Source: Actinomycetota bacterium (GTDB lineage Bacteria > Actinomycetota > Thermoleophilia > Gaiellales > Gaiellaceae). From it: 39,205 bases of DNA. How positions within the stretch are numbered: the first letter of the stretch is position 1; every line of letters starts with the position of its first letter. The stretch lies in NCBI GenBank assembly GCA_003152275.1, contig PLZU01000040.1:1-39205 (forward strand). The letters are read 5' to 3'. The notes beneath the pieces were generated by a model. That model did no database searches, was not told the origin of the DNA, and saw only the letters and a program-made list of their open reading frames with translations. A program made the translations under genes and the position numbers. Shown here one piece after another: positions 1 through 7,807 of this stretch.

Positions 1-144
1 GACGAGTTCGTCTTCCGCCACAACCGCCGCCGCACCCCGCACGCCGGCTTCCAGACCCTGCTCGGCCTCGGAGCCGCCCACGAGCCCAGCACCTACCACG
101 AGATCACCCGTCGCCAGAAACCGCCCGCGGAGCAAACCGGATAA
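1..144 (+). CDS. IS1595/ISXO2-type transposase, C-terminal fragment
   Basis: The reading frame is open from the first base and ends at TAA 142-144, giving the last 47 residues of a protein whose 5' part lies outside the window. It begins DEFVFRHNRRR and continues with a GFQTLLGLG segment, which resembles the C-terminal end of the ISXO2-like DDE domain of IS1595-family transposases (EFVFRFNRR...LLGLG). Such enzymes cut and rejoin the ends of their insertion sequence. Whether the upstream part is intact cannot be seen. I could not identify the terminal inverted repeat or target duplication in the 90 bases after the stop. The fragment marks the edge of the polysaccharide island and is a possible agent of its rearrangement. 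The family call rests on remembered motif similarity only. Confidence 0.65.
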   Translation, partial: DEFVFRHNRRRTPHAGFQTLLGLGAAHEPSTYHEITRRQKPPAEQTG

Positions 145-234
145 GCATGAGCACCACTATCGGGGCTCCCTGCGTCCTTGCCACGAACGCCGAGCCACTC
201 GCCGGATAACCGACTGAACTTACGGCCGGATGCA

Positions 235-981
235 CTAGCGAGCGCGTGACTTGCGTGCCGCGTGCGCTCTGAGCATGCGAGCGAGCCGGTGGCGGGCGTA
301 TTCCGCGGTGCGGCCCGCCGCCAGCCCTGCCCCCGTTTCGAAGACGGCCGGTCTTGCCGAGAGCGCTCGTCGAGAGAATCGTCCGCCGCTGAGCGCGTCG
401 TACACAGATTGAACCGTCAAGGCTCCGTCCACGTCGAGTCGCTGTCGCAGCGGAAAGAACTGCCGTCGAGTATGAAAGTCGAGACCATAGAGGCGCGTCA
501 GATCGGCGTGAGCTCGGGCAAGCGCCAGCGCCTCGCGAGAGGGGGCGACGCCGTCGTACTTCCGGTTCCAGATCTCGACCCCGGTAAGACGTCCAACCCA
601 CGTCGGGTCCCGCCATGCGTCCCGACGGGTCGGATGAGCGAGGAACGCGCTGCCGCCGTGGCGTGCCACTTGCACGAGAAGATCGTCGGTGGAACATCCT
701 TCACCGAGAAACGGCAGGTTGCCCCAGACGAGGACGTGAACGCGGTTTTCCTTGTCCGAATACTCCATGCCGGGGACGAGCAGGACGGTGTCGTTTCCCG
801 CCGCCGCGCAGGCAGCCTGATAGTCGGCCCAGCGTTTCTCGTCGAACCCGACGTCATGTTCTGACATCAGAACGACGGCGCAGCGCCGCTTCGCAAATGC
901 CCGCGCGAGATCCTCGAGCGTCCACCGGCCGTCATACGACCAATCGGAATGAACGTGCGCCGCGGCGGTATAGGTCGTCAC
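235..981 (-). CDS. PHP-domain metal-dependent phosphoesterase-like protein
   Basis: A 248-residue protein of the PHP (polymerase and histidinol phosphatase) superfamily, whose members use a cluster of His/Asp/Glu side chains to hold two or three metals and usually hydrolyse phosphoester bonds. Visible ligand motifs are H9-x-H11-x-D13 near the N-terminus, S40-E41-H42-D43, E73 in GMEY, H82, H116 in AHP, and D168-x-H170 near the C-terminus, so the metal site looks complete. The frame is open further upstream, but the GTG at 979-981 overlaps the stop of the ATP-grasp gene in a GTGA arrangement and places the HVHSD motif at the very N-terminus, as in the family. That makes it the last gene of the deacetylase / ATP-grasp / PHP trio. 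The substrate is unknown; a role in polysaccharide or phospho-sugar turnover is inferred from the neighbours. Confidence 0.8.
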   Translation of the reverse strand: MTTYTAAAHVHSDWSYDGRWTLEDLARAFAKRRCAVVLMSEHDVGFDEKRWADYQAACAAAGNDTVLLVPGMEYSDKENRVHVLVWGNLPFLGEGCSTDDLLVQVARHGGSAFLAHPTRRDAWRDPTWVGRLTGVEIWNRKYDGVAPSREALALARAHADLTRLYGLDFHTRRQFFPLRQRLDVDGALTVQSVYDALSGGRFSRRALSARPAVFETGAGLAAGRTAEYARHRLARMLRAHAARKSRAR

Positions 982-2153
982 CGAGAACGACTCAGTTGCG
1001 TCTGCAGTGTTCGCAAGGTGTCCTCTACGAAGAACCGCGGCTCGCCAGGCCGCCAGTTGTACCACGAGTCGGCACGCGAGATCCGCATCACGTCGCGCAC
1101 GGTACGCCAGCGCCCAGGCCAGCCCGGCGGCCGGCTTCCGCGGGGACCGTGCATGACGACGAGGAGGTGCACGAGCTCTCGCCCCGCATGCCGGCACAGC
1201 ATCGCGTTGAATTGGTGCTGCTCAGGAATGAACGACGCGTCGAGCGCGGCGCGAACAGCCCATGCCGGATACTCGAGGCCCAGCCGCCGAGCGAGCGCGA
1301 TGCTGCCCCAGGCACGGCCGTTGAGCTCCATGAAGAAGAGCTTGCCGCTGGGATCCCGGAGCAGCTCGATCATGAACAGGCCGTCCCAGTCCGAGAGCCT
1401 GAGGAAAGCATCGCCGGCCGAGGTCTCGGCGTCCGTCAAAGGCCTGGACTGGCAGGCGCTGGATCCCGAGCCACGCGGGTTCATCATTCGGACGCGTCGA
1501 TGCCCGCTGGTCGCATGTGGCGTTCCCTGACGGGCGATTCCGAACATGCCTTCCCCAACCCCCGTGATCGCCGGCTGCGCCAGTAGTGGCTGTCCAGCCG
1601 GCCACGAGGAGAGAGCGGCGTCGAGCTCGCGTTCGGAACCGCAAAAGAACGTGGGCGCGCGCGTGAGCGCGCCGTCTACGCGAGCGATCGCCAGTCTTCC
1701 TTTCAGCACGAGGGGCAGGTCGGGTGGATCGAGCATTGCCGCCTCGTCCGCCGTGCGCGTCTCGGGCACGGCAAAGCCGGCGGAGAGAGCCAGCTCCAGC
1801 TGTCTTCGCTTGTCGAGTGCCAACAGCGCCAGATCGCCCGTAGGTCCGGCGATCACCGCATCGGTTCCGCGGCGTGACGCCTCCGCGCACAGCCAGAGCG
1901 ATGCGTCGTCGAGCGGCATGAGAACCCGCGCACCGATCTCGTCGGCGATGGCGATCACGTCAAGGACCGCGATGTCCGCGTCGTCCCCGGGCGACGTGAT
2001 CTCGACGATCCGAACACCGTTGACGCGTCGAAGCGGAGGCTTCGATCCGCGGCGTGCGAATGCGACGACGTCGTACCCTGCATCGAGAAGGCTGAACGCG
2101 CATTCGGGAGCCGCAAGGGCGTCTGCGAATCCGATGAGGATCTTCGTCGGCAC
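978..2153 (-). CDS. ATP-grasp family carboxylate ligase-like protein
   Basis: A 391-residue protein with an N-terminal Rossmann-like pre-ATP-grasp region (starts MPTKILIGF) followed by a central ATP-grasp fold: LPLVLKGR for the ATP-binding lysine strand near the middle, and FMIELLRDPSGKLFFMELNGR late in the protein, where the acidic and Asn residues would coordinate magnesium. ATP-grasp enzymes activate a carboxylate as acyl phosphate and join it to an amine or thiol. The overall look recalls the carbamoyl-phosphate-synthase-large-chain-like or biotin-carboxylase-like ligases found in capsule loci. It lies 6 bases after the deacetylase stop and overlaps the PHP gene by 4 bases, so the three are almost certainly one transcript. 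It differs clearly from the paired ATP-grasp genes at 18.6 and 22.8 kb. Substrate unknown. Confidence 0.78.
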   Translation of the reverse strand: MPTKILIGFADALAAPECAFSLLDAGYDVVAFARRGSKPPLRRVNGVRIVEITSPGDDADIAVLDVIAIADEIGARVLMPLDDASLWLCAEASRRGTDAVIAGPTGDLALLALDKRRQLELALSAGFAVPETRTADEAAMLDPPDLPLVLKGRLAIARVDGALTRAPTFFCGSERELDAALSSWPAGQPLLAQPAITGVGEGMFGIARQGTPHATSGHRRVRMMNPRGSGSSACQSRPLTDAETSAGDAFLRLSDWDGLFMIELLRDPSGKLFFMELNGRAWGSIALARRLGLEYPAWAVRAALDASFIPEQHQFNAMLCRHAGRELVHLLVVMHGPRGSRPPGWPGRWRTVRDVMRISRADSWYNWRPGEPRFFVEDTLRTLQTQLSRSR

Positions 2154-2159
2154 GCTCTG

Positions 2160-2819
2160 TCAGCGGATCTTCTTCGCGAGCTGCTTCACGGCTAAGACGG
2201 TCTGCTCGGTTGCAGTCGGCGGGCGAGTTACGAGTTCGATGACGTCGGTATGCGTCATCGTGGGCGTGACTGTCGTCCGCCGTTGCAGCCACGAGGTCGG
2301 TGCGCTCCAGCCTCCGTCGCTCGTGTACACCCGCTGGAACCGGCACTCGCGCAGTACCTTCAGAACGCGGCGGTCGTACGAACCGAACGGGCACGACGCG
2401 GCGTCAACAGTGCGTTGCGTGAGCGCGGCCAGTCGCGCTCGCGAGGTCAGAATCTCGTTTCGGAGCACCGAGACGGAAAGGGTGCGCCAGTCGAGGTGTG
2501 CGTTTCCGTGCGTACCGACGTCCATGCCGGCCGCGATGAGCCGGGGAACGTCGGCGGCGGCGGCGAACCCGGGTTCGTCAAGGCGGTCTGTCACGATGAA
2601 AAACGTCGCCGTCAGGCCGCGACGAACGAGTGCCGGTAGTGCGATCGCGGTATCCGACGCGTTCCCATCATCAAAGGTCAGCCGGACAGGCGATTCCGCC
2701 AAGACCGCGTCGAGCGCGGACTCGAATTCGCTCTGGCTCAGCCAGACGCCCTCTTCCCCAGGGCTGAGCGGCCGTGGAGGCGTGCCGACGCCGTGAAATG
2801 TGAGCGTAGGCCTTCGCAC
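2160..2819 (-). CDS. Polysaccharide deacetylase (NodB homology, CE4 family)
   Basis: A 219-residue protein with the NodB homology signature: LTFDDG with D50-D51 (catalytic base and metal ligand) and H104-x3-H108 in the GTHGNAHLDW segment (metal ligands). CE4 enzymes remove N- or O-acetyl groups from sugars such as GlcNAc in cell-surface polysaccharides. There is no clear signal peptide, so it may act in the cytoplasm on a precursor or lipid-linked intermediate, or have an atypical export route. The start is GTG 2817-2819; the upstream Shine-Dalgarno match is poor, so the exact N-terminus is uncertain. It is the first gene of a three-gene minus-strand operon and is transcribed away from the beta-helix gene, so the 110 bases between them must hold both promoters. 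Confidence 0.85.
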   Translation of the reverse strand: MRRPTLTFHGVGTPPRPLSPGEEGVWLSQSEFESALDAVLAESPVRLTFDDGNASDTAIALPALVRRGLTATFFIVTDRLDEPGFAAAADVPRLIAAGMDVGTHGNAHLDWRTLSVSVLRNEILTSRARLAALTQRTVDAASCPFGSYDRRVLKVLRECRFQRVYTSDGGWSAPTSWLQRRTTVTPTMTHTDVIELVTRPPTATEQTVLAVKQLAKKIR

Positions 2820-2929
2820 GCCCGTCGGAGAGTAGCGGCGACGAGGAAGTTTGATCGCTCGCCGATCCGCGCTAAGCTGAGCGAGCCTCCGGTGGATTCT
2901 GGACGGGGTCTTTTTTGGGGGCTACAGAC

Positions 2930-4411
2930 ATGAGCGTGACGCGGACGTTTCTCGCATTGGGATCAGTCGGCGCGACCGTCGCGCTTGTCTGTGCCAGCAG
3001 TGCCTTCGCGATGCACGGCGGGGCTGGGTCGACTCTCAGGGCAAGTTTGGTCGCGCCGACGGGCTCCGACCATAATCCCTGCACCTCTACCGCTCCGTGC
3101 CTCTCTTTCGATCGAGCGTTCCGCGCCGCGCCTTGCGGCGGCTCGATCATCGTGGAGTCGGGCGAGTATGCCCAGCAGGCAATCGGTGCGGACACCACGA
3201 AGGCCGGCTGCCGGACCTTCACGGTTTTCACACCCGAAGCCGGAGGTTACGTTCGTATCGACGGCGGACTCTCGGTGCAGGCGTCGTACGTGAAGATTCT
3301 CGGGTCGGAAACCTTCGCCGACGCGCAGGCTGGCCGACGCGTGGGGTTCGATGTGATCGGCGGCATCGGCGTTGCTGCCCAGGCGGGATCCACCAGTGCG
3401 CAGGACAGCGTTCCCGACCACGTCTGGATCGAGCGCACGAACTCGAAGTCCGGGTACATCGCGGGCGCGACGAACGTGACCTTCAAGGGTACGAACATCG
3501 GACCGGCGGTCTCGTGCAACTACGGCGACACGTGCGCCGTTGATCTGAACAACGGCTATCACGAGGAAGACCTCTTCGTCATTCGTTCCCGTCAAGATCC
3601 CGACGGGACCGTTCGGCCGGATACGAATGCCGTGCTCGACGGCGTCTACCTTCACGACCTGACGAAGGTGTACGACCGTTGCTCGACCTACCCGGTCTCG
3701 TGTAGCAATCACGCAGACTGCATTCAGATCTACTCGTTCGACCAGCTGACGATTACCAACAGCACGTTCTCGAACTGTTCGGACACCGATTTCTTCGTGA
3801 AGAACGACGACGGACCGTGGGCCCCTTTCCGCGGTCTGTCGATCGTCAACAATTATCTCGGATCGATTACGTACCCGACCGGCTATTACGACGCGCAGGT
3901 CGTCAACGGTTGCGATAGCGTCTCGTTCGAGTACAACGTCGTTATCGGCCACAACGTCGTCATCGGGTGTAAGAGCGCACCGTCCGCGACCTCCGTCGAG
4001 GGCAACATTCTGCCGAGCGCGGGATATGGCGCCTGCACCGCGGCTGTTTGGCGTTACAACTTCTTCAGCATGGCGGATGCAAGCCCGTGTCACAGCTCCG
4101 ACAGTGTTGACTCGCCGCGAGTCTTTGCTCAGCCCGGCTCCGGTCGCGGAACGTGGCTGACGCTTCGCTACATCGTGGTCGCGGGGGCGCCGGTCGACGT
4201 TCGGCTGACCGTCTTCCAAGGCGCCCACATCGTTGGTCGGATCAATTTGCGGAATACGCCTCCGCTCACCGGCCGCACGCGGCTTGTCGCCTGGCAGCCC
4301 AGCCTCCGGCCGGGCAAGCGCCACGGCGCGTATCGGTTCTGCGCCAGTGTGGCCGCTGCCGGCTCAGGCGCTCAGTTCTCGGCGGCGAGCTGTGCCGCTG
4401 TGGTTCGTTAG
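2930..4411 (+). CDS. Secreted right-handed beta-helix repeat protein
   Basis: A 493-residue secreted protein. ATG 2930 follows a GGGGG tract at about 9 bases; an in-frame TTG at 2915 is less likely. Residues 1-28 form a signal peptide (positive start, hydrophobic stretch ending SSAFA-MHG). The mature part contains a PCLSFDRAFRAA segment and a GGSIIVESGEY turn, then many short beta-strand-turn units rich in Asn and Asp, characteristic of parallel beta-helix (pectate-lyase-like, DUF1565-type) proteins. Many paired cysteines suggest disulphides outside the cell. Around residue 410 it changes into a beta-sandwich-like tail (LTLRYIVVAGAPVDVRL). Such folds bind or cleave long polysaccharides, which suits the surrounding polymer genes, but no catalytic residues are identifiable. 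Its stop overlaps the convergent acetyltransferase stop. Confidence 0.75.
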   Translation: MSVTRTFLALGSVGATVALVCASSAFAMHGGAGSTLRASLVAPTGSDHNPCTSTAPCLSFDRAFRAAPCGGSIIVESGEYAQQAIGADTTKAGCRTFTVFTPEAGGYVRIDGGLSVQASYVKILGSETFADAQAGRRVGFDVIGGIGVAAQAGSTSAQDSVPDHVWIERTNSKSGYIAGATNVTFKGTNIGPAVSCNYGDTCAVDLNNGYHEEDLFVIRSRQDPDGTVRPDTNAVLDGVYLHDLTKVYDRCSTYPVSCSNHADCIQIYSFDQLTITNSTFSNCSDTDFFVKNDDGPWAPFRGLSIVNNYLGSITYPTGYYDAQVVNGCDSVSFEYNVVIGHNVVIGCKSAPSATSVEGNILPSAGYGACTAAVWRYNFFSMADASPCHSSDSVDSPRVFAQPGSGRGTWLTLRYIVVAGAPVDVRLTVFQGAHIVGRINLRNTPPLTGRTRLVAWQPSLRPGKRHGAYRFCASVAAAGSGAQFSAASCAAVVR

Positions 4412-4896
4412 GCGCGCACGACTCGCGCGGGGACTCCCGCAACGACTTCGCTCGCCGGGACGTCGTGCGTGACGACCGCTCCGGCGCCGATCATGGCTCC
4501 CGCTCCGATCGTGATGCCACCGAGGACGACGGCGCCGGAACCGATGGAGGCACCTTGCTCGACCACGGTTGGAAGGAGCTCCCAGTCCTTGGCGGTCTGC
4601 AGCTCCCGGGACGGTCCGACTGCGCGCGGTGTCTTGTCGTTGATGAACATGACGCCATGGCCGACGAACACTTCGTCCTCGATTCTCACTCCGTCGCAGA
4701 TGAACGTATGGCTCTGGATCTTGCACCGACGTCCGATCGACGCTCCACGTTGGATTTCGACGAATGTGCCGATGCGCGTGCCCTCGCCAATCGAACACCC
4801 GTAAAGGTTCGAGAATGCATGGACCACGACGCCTTCGCCGAAGCTGACGTCTGCGATCAGCCGGTACGGCGCGTCGTTCGCCGGCGCATCAGCCAC
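4408..4896 (-). CDS. Left-handed beta-helix sugar N-acetyltransferase (WbbJ/WlbB-like)
   Basis: A 162-residue protein built almost entirely of hexapeptide repeats ([LIV]-G-x4 turns such as IGEGTRIG, IGRRCKI, IGSGAVVLGG and IGAGAMIGAG), the signature of trimeric left-handed beta-helix acyltransferases. The length and the GHGVMFINDKTPRA segment match sugar N-acetyltransferases of the WlbB/WbpD/FdtC type, which move acetyl from acetyl-CoA onto an amino group of a nucleotide-linked amino sugar. His in VGHGV is a candidate catalytic base. The ATG at 4896 lies inside the 3' end of the aminotransferase gene (8-base overlap), so the two are translationally coupled. This matches the chemistry: the aminotransferase installs the amine that this enzyme would acetylate. 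The precise sugar is inferred, not seen. Confidence 0.82.
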   Translation of the reverse strand: MADAPANDAPYRLIADVSFGEGVVVHAFSNLYGCSIGEGTRIGTFVEIQRGASIGRRCKIQSHTFICDGVRIEDEVFVGHGVMFINDKTPRAVGPSRELQTAKDWELLPTVVEQGASIGSGAVVLGGITIGAGAMIGAGAVVTHDVPASEVVAGVPARVVRA

Positions 4897-6028
4897 GCTC
4901 GAAGTACGCGGCTATCGCCTCGGTGACCCTATCGACCTGGCTCGTGGTCATTCCTGGAAAGAGGGGTAGCGAGAGACACTCGGATGCAAGTGCCTCCGCG
5001 ACGGGGAAGTCGCCTTTGCGGTAGCCCAGGTCGGCGAAGGCCGGCATCAAATGGAGCGGTTCCGGATAGTGACGTCCGGTACCGATCCCGCGTCCGGCGA
5101 GGAATTCGCCCAGTCCCTCGGGGGCCGCGGTCCGGACGACGTAAAGGTGCCACACCGGCCTGCTGCGATCCGCGACCGGAGGCAGCTGCAGGTCACCGAT
5201 CCCCTCGAGTGCCGCCGAGTACGAAGCCGCCAGCGCTTCCCGCTCGGCATTCCAGCCGTCGAGGAGCGGCAGCTTGTGGAGCAGCACGAGGGCCTGGAGC
5301 GTGTCGAGCCTCGCCGTGTATCCGATCAGCTCGTGGTGGTATTTCCGTCGTTGGCCGTGCTCGCGGAGCGCGCGGACCGTGTCGGCGAGCTCCGGCCGCG
5401 AGGTCACGAACGCACCGGCATCGCCGAAAGCACCGAGGTTCTTCGCCGGGTAGAAGCTGAATGCCGCAGCATCGCCGGCGCACCCAGCTCTGACGCCTTC
5501 GCGGGTCGCGCCGTGACTCTGGCAGGCGTCCTCAACGACGGCGAGGCCTCGTTGAGCTGCAAGCGCCCCGATCGCCACCATGTCGGCCATCTGGCCGTAG
5601 AGGTGCACCGGTAGGAGCGCCGCAGTGGCCGGTCCGACCGCGGTTCGCGCCGCGTCCGCGTCGAGGTTGTAGTCGGTAGGCGATGCGTCCGCGAGCACGG
5701 GGCGCGCTCCGCTCTGGATGACGGCCTCCAGGGTCGCCGCGAAGGTGTTCGCCGGGACGACTACCTCGTCGCCGGGCCCGATGCCGAGGGCGATCAGTGC
5801 GAGCCGCAGGCCGTCGAGCCCATTCGCGAGGCCGACGCAATGCGCTGCTCCCGACCAGGTCGCGAACGCCGCCTCGAATGCCGCCACGTGTGGGCCGTTC
5901 GTGAACGTCCCGTCTGCCAGCAGCTGGTCGATCTCCGAGAGGATCGCCGCGTGGATCGGCGCATGGGAGGGGCGGAGGTCGAAGAACGCAACAACCTCGG
6001 TTGCGTCGGATTTCTCGATCGTCTCCAT
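4889..6028 (-). CDS. DegT/DnrJ/EryC1/StrS-family PLP sugar aminotransferase
   Basis: A 379-residue fold-type I aminotransferase that places an amino group (usually from glutamate) onto a keto sugar nucleotide. With the start at ATG 6026-6028, PLP-contacting residues are D167 in VVEDACQSHGA and the Schiff-base lysine K196 in SFYPAKNLGAFGD; the family motif VVVPANTFAAT is at about 89-99 and GRHYPEPLH is near the C-terminus. The frame is open 47 codons further upstream, but that extension has no homology-like character and METIEKSD gives the usual family length. It is followed without a gap by the acetyltransferase. The divergent strand carries an oxidoreductase of the kind that makes the keto sugar, so the genes together resemble a WlbA-WlbC/WbpE-WlbB route. 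Confidence 0.9.
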   Translation of the reverse strand: METIEKSDATEVVAFFDLRPSHAPIHAAILSEIDQLLADGTFTNGPHVAAFEAAFATWSGAAHCVGLANGLDGLRLALIALGIGPGDEVVVPANTFAATLEAVIQSGARPVLADASPTDYNLDADAARTAVGPATAALLPVHLYGQMADMVAIGALAAQRGLAVVEDACQSHGATREGVRAGCAGDAAAFSFYPAKNLGAFGDAGAFVTSRPELADTVRALREHGQRRKYHHELIGYTARLDTLQALVLLHKLPLLDGWNAEREALAASYSAALEGIGDLQLPPVADRSRPVWHLYVVRTAAPEGLGEFLAGRGIGTGRHYPEPLHLMPAFADLGYRKGDFPVAEALASECLSLPLFPGMTTSQVDRVTEAIAAYFERG

Positions 6029-6310
6029 TGCGACTGAGCGTAGTTCCGTTCGGCCCGTCTGCCCGTCCTCGCACCTACATGCCCGACCAAGTCCCCCCAA
6101 ACGGGGAGGCTGCAGCCCATCCGTCCGGTTTTGAAGACTGGGCTGGCTCCCGCTGTCTGTTTCAGCCAATGTTCAGGAAGGAGCAAGGCACGGACTCCAT
6201 GTCGTGCGGTTGTTGGGGAAGGGGGAGCCCGCGGTGAAAAGCAGGATACGAGAGCGGTGGCTCGCGGAGAGCCGCAGCGGCTGGTCCGTGCTAGGCGTGC
6301 CGGTGGCCCA
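6029..6310. promoter_or_regulatory. Divergent intergenic region between sugar-modification operons
   Basis: These 282 bases separate the minus-strand aminotransferase from the plus-strand sugar transferase and must contain both promoters. I could not assign convincing -35/-10 boxes. Two small hairpins are present: TCCCC/GGGGA around 6092-6106 and a 7-base perfect stem CAGCCCA (6113-6119) with TGGGCTG (6139-6145). Either could sit in the aminotransferase leader RNA. No coding sequence was recognised here. Confidence 0.4.
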
Positions 6311-7807
6311 GTGAGCACGGCTCCGTATCCCGTGGCACTCGGGCAAAAGGATCAGGCGCAGGCACAGAACGAACGGCTAGTCACGCGCGGCATGCAAGCG
6401 CGCCGACTGCTCCTCGTCGCCGATTCGACCTCGATCTTCGCGGCATACGTCGTGTCGCTGCTGCTGTTCGGCGCTGCCGGCGCCCCGGTAGGGAGCGCTA
6501 CCGGTCCCGTCAAGGCGTTGCTGTTCCTGGTGACCATTCCGATCTGGGTTGGCTTTGCCGCGGTTGCCGGCCTCTACGATCACGACCGCACGAGAATGGC
6601 GCACTCGACGGTTGACGAGCTTGCGGACCTCATCAAGGTCGTGACGCTCGGGACCTGGGTGATCTTCCCGACGTGCTGGTTGATCGGAGCTGCAACACCA
6701 CATCCGGCACGCCTCGTCGTGTTCTGGGCGCTAGCAATCGTTCTGGTGACCGGTGCTCGCGCGACCGCCCGAGCCGCTGCGGGCCATGCGGGTCTCCGCA
6801 CCCAACGGGTGCTCGTGGTGGGTGGCGGCGAGGTGGGCCAGCTCGTTGGTCGCAAGCTGCTTCAGCATCCGGAGTACCAGATGGAGCTGCTTGGCTTCGT
6901 CGACGCGCGCCCGAAGGAGCGGAGGGCCGAGCTCTCGTCGATCGGGATTCTCGGAACACTCGATGAGTTGTCGGAGTTGATCAGGCGTCACTCCGCGGAC
7001 CGCGTCATCGTTGCGTTCTCGAACGAATCGCACGAAGAGCTGTTACAGGCCATTCGAGCTGCTCGGTCACTCGATGTTCAGGTCGACGTTGTGCCGAGGT
7101 TGTTCGAGCTCGTGTCGCCACGCGTCGAGATCCACGACATCGAGGGGCTACCGCTCGTCGGGCTCTCGTCTGGCATGACCGCCGCACCGGCACGGGTCGC
7201 GAAGCGCGTGATCGACGTCGTAGGGTCGATTGTCCTTCTGCTGGCGACGTCGCCGGTTTTCGCATACGCCGCTTTGCGGATCAAGCGAGACTCGCGCGGG
7301 CCGGTTTTCTTCCGCCAAACGCGACTCGGCAAGAACCTGCACGAGTTCACCGTGCTGAAGTTTCGCACGATGACGGTCGGCGTCGACGATTCGGCGCATC
7401 GCGCCTATATCGAGCAGACGATGGATTCGGGTAGCACCGTCGGTAAGAACGGGCTTTACAAGCTCGAGCAAACCGACTCCGTGACGCCGGCGGGCCGATG
7501 GTTGCGGCGCACGAGTCTCGACGAGCTGCCCCAGCTGATCAACGTTCTTCGCGGTGAGATGTCGCTCGTGGGTCCGCGACCGTGCATCCCGTACGAGACG
7601 GAGCACTTCGCGCCGCATCACTTCGAGCGTTTTCAGGTACCGGCCGGGCTCACGGGGCTCTGGCAGGTCACTGCGCGTGCCCGTGCAACGTTTGGTGAGG
7701 CGCTCGACATGGACGTCGCCTATGTTCGCGGTTGGTCGCTCGGTCTTGATCTGCGTCTTTTGTTGAAGACTCCTCTGCAGCTCTTCCGTCCGAAGGGAAC
7801 GGCGTGA
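6311..7807 (+). CDS. Polyprenyl-phosphate sugar-1-phosphate transferase (exopolysaccharide initiation)
   Basis: A protein of about 498 residues that starts polymer synthesis by moving a sugar-1-phosphate from a nucleotide sugar onto undecaprenyl phosphate. The N-terminal third has four to five hydrophobic membrane segments, the middle holds a Rossmann-like CoA-binding/nucleotide domain (VLVVGGGEVGQLVGRKL), and the C-terminal third is the bacterial sugar transferase domain with KRVIDVVGS, the FFRQTRLGKNLHEF and KFRTM motifs, RRTSLDELPQL and VGPRP. This order is that of WbaP/CpsE/GumD-like enzymes. I chose GTG 6311; upstream in-frame codons look non-coding and there is no strong ribosome site, so Met at about residue 28 is an alternative. 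Its TGA overlaps the GTG of the oxidoreductase by 4 bases. Confidence 0.9.
   Translation: MSTAPYPVALGQKDQAQAQNERLVTRGMQARRLLLVADSTSIFAAYVVSLLLFGAAGAPVGSATGPVKALLFLVTIPIWVGFAAVAGLYDHDRTRMAHSTVDELADLIKVVTLGTWVIFPTCWLIGAATPHPARLVVFWALAIVLVTGARATARAAAGHAGLRTQRVLVVGGGEVGQLVGRKLLQHPEYQMELLGFVDARPKERRAELSSIGILGTLDELSELIRRHSADRVIVAFSNESHEELLQAIRAARSLDVQVDVVPRLFELVSPRVEIHDIEGLPLVGLSSGMTAAPARVAKRVIDVVGSIVLLLATSPVFAYAALRIKRDSRGPVFFRQTRLGKNLHEFTVLKFRTMTVGVDDSAHRAYIEQTMDSGSTVGKNGLYKLEQTDSVTPAGRWLRRTSLDELPQLINVLRGEMSLVGPRPCIPYETEHFAPHHFERFQVPAGLTGLWQVTARARATFGEALDMDVAYVRGWSLGLDLRLLLKTPLQLFRPKGTA

Noticed and set aside
2915-2929. TTG start five codons upstream of the beta-helix protein
   Set aside because: It would add polar residues before the signal peptide and lacks a ribosome site; ATG 2930 has a G-rich site at suitable spacing.
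6092-6160. Possible tRNA-Sec remnant: minus strand reads TCTTCAAAACCGG, like a selenocysteine tRNA anticodon loop
   Set aside because: The stem is imperfect, no TTCGA T-loop, D-arm or acceptor stem can be found in the right positions, and the match is short enough to be chance.
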